Source: Gammaproteobacteria bacterium
GTDB taxonomy: Bacteria > Pseudomonadota > Gammaproteobacteria > Xanthomonadales > Wenzhouxiangellaceae
Assembly (NCBI GenBank): GCA_003565625.1
Contig: PXBD01000004.1
Location: 1-50,462, forward strand
Direction: 5' to 3'
DNA: 50,462 nt
Below, one piece after another: positions 39,732 to 47,933 of this stretch. A program made the translations under genes and the position numbers. The notes under the pieces were generated by a model. That model worked only from the letters and a program-made list of their open reading frames with translations, ran no database searches and was not told where the DNA came from. Every line of letters begins with the position of its first letter. Position 1 is the stretch's first letter.

Positions 39732-41951
39732 ATGCACAAGGTTCAATACTGGTCGTGGTTGCTTGCGGTTTTGCTGCCGCTGCAGGTTGGCGCCGGGTCG
39801 TTGCCGTCGGTCGAACGCCTGGTGACTTTACCCAAGCTCGACGGGACGGCGCCGACCCAGGCCGTCTGGTCGCCCGACAGCCAATCGATCGCCTTCCTTT
39901 GGAACGATCACGGAATGCCCTACCGCGACGTCTGGCTGGTTCGGCACGGCGGCGCGCCGGTTCGCCTCACGCACGGTGCGCCGAATCCTGACGAGGTGCT
40001 GGGACCAGGGGAAGATCTATCCCTGTCGGCGCTGCGCGAGCGCGCCCGGCGGCGCGAGCACGGCGGCGTGGCAACGCTGGTCTGGCATCCCGATGGCAGC
40101 GGGATCTACTACGTCGTGGATGGCGTGCTGCACTTTGTCTCCTCCAACGGCGATGGCGACCGGCGGATCGGTCCCGGCGGCAGCGCTCTTTCCGTGTCTC
40201 CAGACGGTCGTCATCTGGCCCTGCTTCGGGAGGGGGATCTGTGGATCAAGACGCTGGCCACCGGAACGTTTGCGCGCCTGACCGAACTGGGCGTGGCCGG
40301 CATCGGTACCGTCCCGATTGGCGCTTACGTGCGGCCGGATGCCTATGTCGGGCGCTACCGCTGGGCGCCGGATGGTCAGCGCCTGGCGTTTGAGTTTATT
40401 GATGAGCGTGCAGTCCGGCGCGTGCCGTTTCCCAGCTATTTGCACGACGAGCCGCTGCTGCACGAGGTCCGCCGACCATATCCTGGCGATACCGATCTGC
40501 TGCGGCGCGTCGGCGTAGTTGATCTGGGCGGCGAACTGAAATGGCTGGGGCTGGAGGCGCCCGATCGGCGCCTGCTGCTGGATCTGGACTGGTCGCCCGA
40601 CGGCGAGCGTTTGCTGATCATGCAGGGTGCCGATGTGGCCGAAAAGCGATGGATTTTTGTCGCTAACCCGGCAGACGGCCGCATTGATCTGGTCTGGGAG
40701 GATCGCCGCCCGCGCCGGATCTATCCGATCTTTCGTGCCTTGTGGAGCGCCGACGGGGACAGTATGTATTTCATCGGGGATCACGAAGGCCACTACCGAC
40801 TCTACGCATTGCCCGCGTCCGGCGGTGAGCCGGAACCACTGAGCGGGGACTATGACGTTGCGGCAGATTGGGGCGCGGCCTGGATCGAGCTGGATCCGAA
40901 TCACGGTGACATCCTGCTGGTCTCCACGGAGCACGGTCCGCACGAACGTCAGGTCTACCGACTGCCCGCCGGCGGCGGCCCGACCGAGCGCCTGACCACC
41001 CTGCCCGGTGTGCATCAACCCGTCCTCTCGCCCGATGGTCGGCGCCTGGCCCTGATTCGTTCCAGTGACACCACGCCGGCCGAGTTGTACTGGCTGGAAC
41101 TGGACAAAGGTTCGGCCGAGCAGCGCCTGACCCACTCTCCGCTGGCGCAATTTGATGCCATCGAATGGCTGGAGCCGGAATACGTGAGCTTTCCCAGCCG
41201 AATCGACGATTTTGAACTTCGCGCTCGCATCATCCGCCCGCCGAACATGGAGCCCGGCAAGCGTTATCCGGTGATGTTTGGCAGCATTTATTCCAATACT
41301 GCGCTCAACCAGTGGAATCCGGATCGACCGACTTCGTTCCTTCAGCAACAAATGGCCCTTCGCGGCGACTACATCACCGTGCTGGTTGATGTGCGCGGCA
41401 GCGTGGGTTACGGGGTCGATTTTCGCGAGGCCTTTCAGGGCGATTGGGGGGGTGATGACCTGGAGGACCTGCACAGTGCGGTCGACTACCTGGCCACCCT
41501 GGACTACGTGGACAGCGACCGAATCGGCATCTGGGGCAACAGCTACGGCGGCTTGCTGGTGCTGAGCGCACTGTTTACTAAACCCGGTCTGTTCGCCGCC
41601 GGCGTGGCCGGCGCGCCGGCCGTCGACATCTGGCACTTTACCGGCTTTGATCAGCATCTGACCCGGCGCCCCGACACCCATCCGGAGATCTTCGAGCACG
41701 GCAGCCTGCTCGATCTGGGCGAGAACCTGTCGGACCCGCTGCTGATCATTCACGGGGTCCACGACGATATCGTGCCGCTCAAGACGACCTTGATGATGAC
41801 CGAAAAGCTCAAGCTGCTGGGCAAGCGTTTTGAGCTTGATCTGGTGCATGACTCGGGACACTGGTGGGCTGGCAGCGATCACTACGCCCGCTACACCTTC
41901 CAGCGCCTGGAGGAGTTCATGCATCGGCACGTGCCTCCAGGACCGCAATAG
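39732..41951 (+). CDS. S9-family prolyl oligopeptidase / DPP-IV-like secreted peptidase
   Basis: A 739-residue protein. The signal peptide is WSWLLAVLLPLQVGAG. A seven-bladed propeller (repeated WSPDGxxLAF motifs) covers about residues 25-480. The alpha/beta-hydrolase domain has VDVRGSVGYGVDFREAFQGD, the nucleophile GNSYGGLL with Ser604, HGVHDDIVP with Asp678, and HDSGHWW with His710. This triad is that of the S9 dipeptidyl-peptidase group. It would trim peptides in the periplasm. ATG at 39732 has GAGG upstream; TTG 39726 is less likely. With the tricorn-like protease it points to extracellular peptide use. Confidence 0.9.
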   Translation: MHKVQYWSWLLAVLLPLQVGAGSLPSVERLVTLPKLDGTAPTQAVWSPDSQSIAFLWNDHGMPYRDVWLVRHGGAPVRLTHGAPNPDEVLGPGEDLSLSALRERARRREHGGVATLVWHPDGSGIYYVVDGVLHFVSSNGDGDRRIGPGGSALSVSPDGRHLALLREGDLWIKTLATGTFARLTELGVAGIGTVPIGAYVRPDAYVGRYRWAPDGQRLAFEFIDERAVRRVPFPSYLHDEPLLHEVRRPYPGDTDLLRRVGVVDLGGELKWLGLEAPDRRLLLDLDWSPDGERLLIMQGADVAEKRWIFVANPADGRIDLVWEDRRPRRIYPIFRALWSADGDSMYFIGDHEGHYRLYALPASGGEPEPLSGDYDVAADWGAAWIELDPNHGDILLVSTEHGPHERQVYRLPAGGGPTERLTTLPGVHQPVLSPDGRRLALIRSSDTTPAELYWLELDKGSAEQRLTHSPLAQFDAIEWLEPEYVSFPSRIDDFELRARIIRPPNMEPGKRYPVMFGSIYSNTALNQWNPDRPTSFLQQQMALRGDYITVLVDVRGSVGYGVDFREAFQGDWGGDDLEDLHSAVDYLATLDYVDSDRIGIWGNSYGGLLVLSALFTKPGLFAAGVAGAPAVDIWHFTGFDQHLTRRPDTHPEIFEHGSLLDLGENLSDPLLIIHGVHDDIVPLKTTLMMTEKLKLLGKRFELDLVHDSGHWWAGSDHYARYTFQRLEEFMHRHVPPGPQ

Positions 41952-41970
41952 CAGCTTGCACTGGAGTGGC

Positions 41971-43194
41971 GTGCTGACCTTGTCCTCGTCCGACAATGGC
42001 AGCATGGCCGCCTGGCGTTGGGTTTTGCGTGCTCCCTGGCGGTACCTGCCGCCCGCGCTGGCCGTGGCCGTTGTCGTCGTCGAACTGCTAGCGGCGCTGC
42101 TGCCGGGTTTCCTGGGCGGTTTGCTGATCCTGTCTTCCATGTTCGCCTTGTGGGCATTGCTGTTTACCCTGGCCAGTCGCCTGCTCCTGCTGCGGGCTGC
42201 CGGTGGGCGCGGAACGCGCCAGGCGGCGGCCGTGGATCTGCCGCCCGGCGTCGCCGTCCGCCACACGATCCTGTGGATCCTGGCGTCGCTATTGCTGGCC
42301 CTGGTTCACAGCGCCGGTGGCTTGGCTGGACTGCTGTTGGCGGGCGCGGTCCTGGCCCTGCTCCTGCCGGGGGCCACCATGGTCATCACGTCCGGTAAAG
42401 ACCTCAGCGACGCCCTGTATCCGGCCGAGTGGCTGGCTTGCCTGCGGCGTTTGGGGCCGCGTGATTACCTGGCCCTGAGCGCGTGGCTGTTCGCTTATGC
42501 GCTGGTATACCTGGTCCTTGCCGGTTTGCTGGACAGCGCGCCTGCCAGCCTGCGCAACGCGCTGCAGATGGCCTGGTGGAGCGGCGCGATGCTGGCCTGG
42601 TTCGCCCATGCCGGCCTGAGCCTGCATGCCCACCGCGCGGAAGACGAGGAAGGCGGCCCCGGAGACCAGGAAGTGGCCATTCCGTCGCCGGCCGACCCGG
42701 TTGCCTTGTTCGAGTACGTCATGCGCCGGGGCGGGGACGCTGCGCTGCACCGCAAACTGGCCCGCAGCCTCGAGTCAGCTGGCGAAGACCGGCGCGCGCT
42801 GACCCATGGCCAGGTTCACATCCAGGCCCTGTTGTTGACGTTCGAGCGTCCGACCGAAGCGCTGGAACAGGCCGATCGCCTGCTGGCGCTCGACCCTGAC
42901 TTTTCCCTGGACGACCCGGTCGTGATGCGCCACCTCATACAAACCGCAGGACGGCTGGGAACGCCGGATCTGGTCGCGCGCCTGTGCCGGAATTACCTGG
43001 CCCGGTTTCCGGGCTCGCTGGTCGCAGCCGACATCCGTCTGACCGCCTGCGAGGCGCTGGCCGATGCCGACCGCCTCGATACGGAACCCGCCCGTGACTG
43101 GCTGGACGCGTTGGCTGACCATGATCTGGACGCCGCCCAGGCCGAACGCCTGCACCGCCTCGAGCAAGCCGCTGCCCGGCCTCGCAATCGGTAA
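41971..43194 (+). CDS. membrane protein with TPR-like cytoplasmic domain, function unknown
   Basis: A 407-residue protein. Five to six hydrophobic segments occupy roughly residues 20-220, followed by a soluble region with TPR-like helices (DAALHRKLARSLESAGEDRR, ERPTEALEQADRLLALDPDF). I do not recognise the family by a conserved motif. GTG at 41971 has GGAG four bases upstream; ATG at 42004 is a second choice without a clear ribosome site. It follows the S9 peptidase by 19 bases and could be cotranscribed. The 3' end faces a glycosyltransferase. Confidence 0.65.
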   Translation: MLTLSSSDNGSMAAWRWVLRAPWRYLPPALAVAVVVVELLAALLPGFLGGLLILSSMFALWALLFTLASRLLLLRAAGGRGTRQAAAVDLPPGVAVRHTILWILASLLLALVHSAGGLAGLLLAGAVLALLLPGATMVITSGKDLSDALYPAEWLACLRRLGPRDYLALSAWLFAYALVYLVLAGLLDSAPASLRNALQMAWWSGAMLAWFAHAGLSLHAHRAEDEEGGPGDQEVAIPSPADPVALFEYVMRRGGDAALHRKLARSLESAGEDRRALTHGQVHIQALLLTFERPTEALEQADRLLALDPDFSLDDPVVMRHLIQTAGRLGTPDLVARLCRNYLARFPGSLVAADIRLTACEALADADRLDTEPARDWLDALADHDLDAAQAERLHRLEQAAARPRNR

Positions 43195-43280
43195 GCCAGG
43201 AAATACGAGGCATACATGAAGCCCACGGTAGCGCCTGATTGCTACCGGTTTTCCGTCTTCATGCACGCAATCCGTATCAA

Positions 43281-44315
43281 TCAGGAAAGGGCGGCATGGT
43301 CCATGGCAGGAGGAAGCTCGGCGATGAGCTGAACCAGATCCAGGAAGATCCGAGAGCAGTGCTGCCAGGAAAATTCCGCAGCGAAGGCGCGGCAATCGCA
43401 TCGATCCAGGCGCAATGCGCGCTCCATCGCCACGGCCAGATCGCGGTCCAGGCATCCGCTGACACCGTCGAGTACTACATCCAGCGGGCCGGGTACCGGG
43501 AATGCCGCCACCGGAACACCGCATGCCATGGCTTCGAGCATGACCAGGCCCAGCGTATCGGTGCGACTCGGAAACACGAACACATCCGCCGAGGCCATCA
43601 GCCGAGCCAGCTTTTCGCCGTGCTGCAGGCCCAGGAAGTGGGCATCGGGAAAACGGGACTCCAGCGTGTTCCGTGCCGGGCCGTCGCCGACCACCACCTT
43701 GCTTCCCGGAAACTGGACGCTCAAGAAATCCTCCAGCGTTTTTTCCGGTGCGACCCGACCAGCGTACAGTGCGATGGGTCCCGGCAGCTGCAGCGCGCGC
43801 TCGCGGCGCGGCCGAAAAAGTTCGGTATCGACCCCCCCGGGCCACACTTCGAGGTTCACCCATCCGCGCGCCATGAGCTCTTTTTTCTGCGTTCGAGTAC
43901 GGACCATGGTGCGTTGGGCCTTGCCGTGGAATCGGCGCAGCCACGCATAGCTCCAACGCGTGGGCACCGGCGCACGCAGGCGCAGATATTCCGGAAAGCG
44001 AGTGTGGTACGACGTCGTGAACGCGACCTGGTTGTGCACACACCAGCGCCGCGCCGCCATACCAAGGGGGCCTTCAGTGGCAATGTGGATGCAATCGGGC
44101 TGAAACGATTCGATCGTTGTTCCAATCCCTCGTCCCGGCATCAAAGCCAGGGGGATTTCCCGGTAGCCCGGCATCGGTACTGTCCGGAAACGATCCGGGC
44201 CGATGATCTGAACCTGGTGGCCCAGGGCAGCCAGTTCGGAGCTGGTGTACTCCAGCGTCCGGACCACACCATTCACCTGGGGTCTCCATGCATCACTGAT
44301 CAACAGGATTTTCAT
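43281..44315 (-). CDS. GT4-family glycosyltransferase (alpha-mannosyltransferase-like)
   Basis: A 344-residue GT-B glycosyltransferase. MKILLISDAWRPQVNGVVRT is the N-terminal Rossmann domain with the acceptor loop, followed by PDCIHIATEGPLGMAARRWC. In the C-terminal domain YAGRVAPEKTLEDFL and FPSRTDTLGLVMLEAMACGV hold the E-x7-E nucleotide-sugar motif. Closest family resemblance: GDP-mannose-dependent or sulfoquinovosyl-type transferases such as PimB/MgtA/SqdX, which act on lipids. ATG at 44315 is the family start; ATG 44327 is possible. It is divergent from a PAP2 phosphatase, a frequent lipid-glycosylation pairing. Confidence 0.85.
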   Translation of the reverse strand: MKILLISDAWRPQVNGVVRTLEYTSSELAALGHQVQIIGPDRFRTVPMPGYREIPLALMPGRGIGTTIESFQPDCIHIATEGPLGMAARRWCVHNQVAFTTSYHTRFPEYLRLRAPVPTRWSYAWLRRFHGKAQRTMVRTRTQKKELMARGWVNLEVWPGGVDTELFRPRRERALQLPGPIALYAGRVAPEKTLEDFLSVQFPGSKVVVGDGPARNTLESRFPDAHFLGLQHGEKLARLMASADVFVFPSRTDTLGLVMLEAMACGVPVAAFPVPGPLDVVLDGVSGCLDRDLAVAMERALRLDRCDCRAFAAEFSWQHCSRIFLDLVQLIAELPPAMDHAALS

Positions 44316-44474
44316 GTCAGCCAGCATGGGCCTGGTTGGTAAAGGCTCGATGACTGGAAGATCAAGCCGCGATGACAACGCGAGCCCGATTGTCACCAAA
44401 GCTTTATCGCACTGCAATGGCGTGGTCGCCTCGAGTTCGCAACCTTGGCAGCGTAATCGTCAAGGTCGCCTGCC

Positions 44475-45026
44475 ATGCGCAGCACTACCCGAGCTTTCGC
44501 CGCGATGGATGGAATGGAGCATCGCCTGTGTCGCTGGATTCATCGTGCCGGGCATTGCCGCCCGATGCGCAGTCTCTTTTCCGTGGTTGGTCGCCTGGGC
44601 GACGGAATGATCTGGTATCTCTTGTTGCTCTATTTGCCCATGGCTGAGGGCAAAAACGGTTTGGTAGCCGCCATATCCATGGCCTTCGGGGCCCTGTTCG
44701 GTTTGTTGGTCTACAAAACCCTGAAAACCTTTCTGGTTCGCGAGCGTCCGTTCATCTCCTATCCGGACATTCACTGCCTGAGCGCTCCGCTGGATCGCTA
44801 CAGCTTTCCTTCGGGCCATACCTTGCATGCGGTCTTTTTTGCCGTGGTCGCTGTGGCCTGGTTTCCGCAGCTGGGACCCCTGCTGTATGGCTTTGCAGCG
44901 ATGATCGCCTTGTCACGGCCGGTGCTGGGATTGCACTATCCCACCGATGTGGTGGTCGGCGGCCTGATTGGCTGGGCACTGGCTTTGTTCGTCCTGCTCC
45001 TCGTTCCGCCGCATGCTGTCATGTAA
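44475..45026 (+). CDS. PAP2-family lipid phosphatase
   Basis: A 183-residue membrane protein with four to five helices. All three PAP2 motifs are present: KTFLVRERP (KxxxxxxRP), SFPSGH (PSGH), and SRPVLGLHYPTD (SRxxxxxHxxxD). It removes phosphate from membrane lipid phosphates such as undecaprenyl diphosphate, phosphatidate or phosphatidylglycerol phosphate. It is divergent from the glycosyltransferase across a 159-base gap, and its end is 9 bases from the UbiB-type kinase gene on the other strand. Confidence 0.87.
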   Translation: MRSTTRAFAAMDGMEHRLCRWIHRAGHCRPMRSLFSVVGRLGDGMIWYLLLLYLPMAEGKNGLVAAISMAFGALFGLLVYKTLKTFLVRERPFISYPDIHCLSAPLDRYSFPSGHTLHAVFFAVVAVAWFPQLGPLLYGFAAMIALSRPVLGLHYPTDVVVGGLIGWALALFVLLLVPPHAVM

Positions 45027-45035
45027 GAATTTCGC

Positions 45036-46406
45036 CTAGGCCAGCAAGGCCTCCAGCGCCCGGCGCCCGGCCTCGGGCAATCGCCGGCGCAGTCGATCCG
45101 GCTGCATCAGCTGGGCGGCGATCAGTCCGGTGGCAAACGGCTTGGCCGACTTGATCAAATCCAGGTCGGGATAAATCGCGTGCGAGACGCCCTCGACCGT
45201 GACCAGGGCCTTGACCAGCAGGCCGTAACCGGCCGGGATGGTGATGCGCTGATCGGCCAGCATGGACAGAAAACCCAGCGCAAAGCCGCGCACATCGGCA
45301 CGCCCTGGCTCGAGCAGATGACGTCTGACCAGGACCTCCGTTTCCCGGCGCACGCCTTGCTCACGTTCGGCGGGCACCACCAGGCCCAGCTCGCGCGAAT
45401 AGCGCAGGGCGCGATCGGCATCGCCGTACACCAGGCCGACCAGCACCTGGGCAATGGCCTCGCGCTGAGTCGGACTGGTGCGGCCGACGATGCCGAAATC
45501 CAGGAAGCACAGCTGGCCCTTCGGGGTCACGAGCAGGTTGGCCGGGTGCAGGTCGGCATGGAAATAGCCGAGCACCAGGATCTGGCGCATGAACACTTCC
45601 GCGCCATGCGCGGCCAGGCGGCGGGCGTTGATACCGGCGCGTTCGGCTTGGCCCAGCTCATTCAGTCGCCAGCCCTCGACAAACTCGCTCACCAGCACGC
45701 GTCGGGTGCTGTGGCGCCAGACCACGCGCGGCACGATCACATACGGGTCGGCGGCGAAATCCCGCGCAAAGCGATCGGCGGTGCGGCCTTCGTTGCGCAG
45801 GTCCAGTTCGCGCTCCAGCATGGCGCTGAACTCCTCCATCAGCGCGGCCGGCCGCCAGCGCGCCAGCCGACGCCAGCGATTCAGGCGTCCGGCCCAGCGT
45901 CGGGCGATGGCCAGGTCGGTCGCGATCAGGGCCTTGATGCCGGGGCGCAGGACCTTGATCGCCACCGGCGTGCCGGCCGGCAGTTCCGGACCGGTGACGG
46001 GGCGGTAGGCACGGGCCAGCCGGGCGCGGTGTACCTGGGCGACGGAACCGGCGGCAACGGCTTCATCCTCGAAGTCATCCAACAGCGCATCGACCTCGGC
46101 TCCCAGTTCCTGCTTCAGCACGGTCTGAATCGCGCCGACTGAGACCGCCCCCACGCGGTCCTGCAGCTGTTCCAGCTCGAAGATGGTTTCCGGGGCGAAC
46201 ACGTCCGGGCGGACCGAGGCCAGCTGACCGAGCTTGATGAAGGCCGGCCCCAGGCGCTCGCACAGCAAGCGCACCTCGCGCGCTATGGTGCATCGCCGCC
46301 GGTGGCCGGGCATCAGGCCGAATCGGGTTTTCCAGGCGATACGCAGCGCACACTTCAGGCCGGCAATGAACAGCTGCCGGCCCCTTCGACCCCGCGCTTC
46401 ATTCAT
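45036..46406 (-). CDS. ABC1/AarF/UbiB-family atypical kinase
   Basis: A 456-residue protein. Motifs follow the family in order: FIKLGQLASVRPD (KxGQ), AAGSVAQVHRA (the Ala-rich nucleotide loop), VAIKVLRPG (Lys), ELDLRNEGRTADRF, FHADLHPANLLV (catalytic Asp and Asn) and LDFGIVGR (DFG-like). UbiB is needed for ubiquinone synthesis through an ATPase activity; others of this family have unknown roles. The start overlaps the preceding coiled-coil gene by 8 bases, so both proteins are probably made together. ATG at 46406 was preferred over 46427. Two weak hydrophobic stretches typical of UbiB lie near the C-terminus. Confidence 0.88.
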   Translation of the reverse strand: MNEARGRRGRQLFIAGLKCALRIAWKTRFGLMPGHRRRCTIAREVRLLCERLGPAFIKLGQLASVRPDVFAPETIFELEQLQDRVGAVSVGAIQTVLKQELGAEVDALLDDFEDEAVAAGSVAQVHRARLARAYRPVTGPELPAGTPVAIKVLRPGIKALIATDLAIARRWAGRLNRWRRLARWRPAALMEEFSAMLERELDLRNEGRTADRFARDFAADPYVIVPRVVWRHSTRRVLVSEFVEGWRLNELGQAERAGINARRLAAHGAEVFMRQILVLGYFHADLHPANLLVTPKGQLCFLDFGIVGRTSPTQREAIAQVLVGLVYGDADRALRYSRELGLVVPAEREQGVRRETEVLVRRHLLEPGRADVRGFALGFLSMLADQRITIPAGYGLLVKALVTVEGVSHAIYPDLDLIKSAKPFATGLIAAQLMQPDRLRRRLPEAGRRALEALLA

Positions 46407-46740
46407 CGCGACGCGCGGCCAGGCCATCCACCGAGGCCTGTAATGACTCCACGCAGCCGCGCAACTCGCGCAGTTCGAAGGCCAGTGTATCCAGGCGCTC
46501 GCTCAAGTCAGGGCCAGGCGCTGCTTCCACCGAATCACCCTCTCCGGCCAGGCGTGTCTTGAGCTTTTCCTTTTCTTCGTCGACCAGCGCCGCCAGCCCC
46601 TGGACAAAAGCCTCGGGGCCATCGCCCATGCTGCCGGGCTGCTGCGCCTGACCGCGCGCCACGGCCGATTTCCAGCCCTCGTCGGCGCTCTCGTGAAACA
46701 GCGCCCAGGCGGCCAGCAGCTTGATGAAGTCCTGGTTCAT
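46399..46740 (-). CDS. small coiled-coil protein coupled to the UbiB-type kinase
   Basis: A 113-residue protein with no recognised family. It begins MNQDFIKLLAAWALFHESAD; the middle (FVQGLAALVDEEKEKLKTRL) and the end (ERLDTLAFELRELRGCVESL) are long helices with heptad-like Leu spacing. The linker between them is acidic and Pro/Gly-rich. It is somewhat like the small accessory coiled-coil proteins seen with phasins or with UbiJ/UbiK, but I cannot assign it. The ATG at 46740 is the natural start. The 8-base overlap with the kinase gene suggests that the products act together. Confidence 0.7.
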   Translation of the reverse strand: MNQDFIKLLAAWALFHESADEGWKSAVARGQAQQPGSMGDGPEAFVQGLAALVDEEKEKLKTRLAGEGDSVEAAPGPDLSERLDTLAFELRELRGCVESLQASVDGLAARRDE

Positions 46741-46860
46741 GGTGACGATCCGATAGAGCGAAGGCCCAGTATAGCCAGCACCATCGAAGGTTCGAGCCAC
46801 GAGGCAGCGGTAAGCTTTATTCGTTACTCGCGCTTTGTGGCCACGGCCGTACGGCCCCAG

Positions 46861-47931
46861 TCACTGCTGGCGGAGATCAGAGATACCGGACATCAGCAGG
46901 GATTCCCACCGGGGTCCCAGCGTGGGCGCCAGCCAGCCATCCGGCTGGACGGACTCCGGCAGCCCTTTTTTCAGCCAGTCGAACAGGTGATTGCTCAGGG
47001 CGTCGGGCTCGTCCGCGGCATAGCGGTACTCGGTCGGATACTGTTCTGGATAGCACATCGCGTCGGGCACCAGCGGCCGCACCCCGGCGCTGGCGGCTTC
47101 CAGAACGCTCAAGCCTTGAAACTCGTGGATGGCGGTGCTGATCACGATGCCGGCGCGGGCCACCAGTGCCTCGTAGTCGGCGCGCGGCAAGTGGCCGTCG
47201 GCAACAATTCTCGGACCCAGACGCGCGCGGATTCGCGCCAGCGCCGGCGGTGCTCGCCGAGGGCGCTTGCCCAGCAGCGCCAGCCGAAAGTCCTGGCCGC
47301 GCTCGGCTACTGCGATCAGGGCATCGGCAAACCGTTCGGGGGCCTTGTCGTACTCCCAGCGATGATTCCAGACGATCAGGTCATGATCGCGGTCTTCGGC
47401 CACTTCCAGCGCCTGGATGGGCACCGGCAGGACACTGCTGCGCGATCCCAGCCGGCTACGAAGCCCGGTCGGCAGATGATCCGGCAGGCGCGCCATCATG
47501 GTTTCGATGCCGTCAAGAAAGCTGTCCCGATTGAAGCGCGAGTTGAATAACAGCCGGTCTGCAGCGAGCGCCGCATACAGTTGCACCATGCACGGCTCCA
47601 GGCTGCGGAACTGTCGCTCACTGGTGGGATAGGCAAACTGATTTTCGTGGAAGTACAGCCAGCAGGGCACGCCATGCAATCGTGGATGCAGACCCTTGAG
47701 AGTGGCCAGATCGACCATGGAGGTGGCCAGAATCAGGTCCGGTTGTGCTTGCGGCAGTTCGTCCAGCCAGCTCAACGGGTTGCCCCGAATGCGCCAGGCG
47801 AAGTGGCGTCCCGGCAGCGTCCGAACCTGCCAATCGATGTTGCGGAAACGCTCGCTCAGCCAATCGGCCCAGGCTGCATGGCTGTCGGCATGATAGGCCG
47901 AAAGAAGCCAAACGCAAGGTTGTCGGGTCAT
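46861..47931 (-). CDS. GTDC1/QTMAN-like glycosyltransferase (tRNA-queuosine mannosyltransferase family)
   Basis: A 356-residue GT-B protein. LLSAYHADSHAAWADWL, TLPGRHFAWRIRGNPLSWLD, ILATSMVDLATLKGL and CWLYFHENQFAYPTSERQFR match the DUF3524/GTDC1 N-terminal domain. The C-terminal part (VWNHRWEYDKAPERFADALI and ISTAIHEFQGLSVLEAASAG) is the nucleotide-sugar domain. In animals GTDC1 mannosylates queuosine in tRNA-Asp; bacterial members are common and the substrate is assumed, not proven. ATG at 47931 lies 2 bases after the stop of the ABC ATPase gene (47934), so it belongs to that transcript. Confidence 0.85.
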   Translation of the reverse strand: MTRQPCVWLLSAYHADSHAAWADWLSERFRNIDWQVRTLPGRHFAWRIRGNPLSWLDELPQAQPDLILATSMVDLATLKGLHPRLHGVPCWLYFHENQFAYPTSERQFRSLEPCMVQLYAALAADRLLFNSRFNRDSFLDGIETMMARLPDHLPTGLRSRLGSRSSVLPVPIQALEVAEDRDHDLIVWNHRWEYDKAPERFADALIAVAERGQDFRLALLGKRPRRAPPALARIRARLGPRIVADGHLPRADYEALVARAGIVISTAIHEFQGLSVLEAASAGVRPLVPDAMCYPEQYPTEYRYAADEPDALSNHLFDWLKKGLPESVQPDGWLAPTLGPRWESLLMSGISDLRQQ

Positions 47932-47933
47932 GG

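Noticed and set aside
40017..42266. 749-codon open frame antisense to the S9 peptidase gene
   Set aside because: Same shadow effect. No recognisable domain, and the sense gene shows a signal peptide and full catalytic triad.
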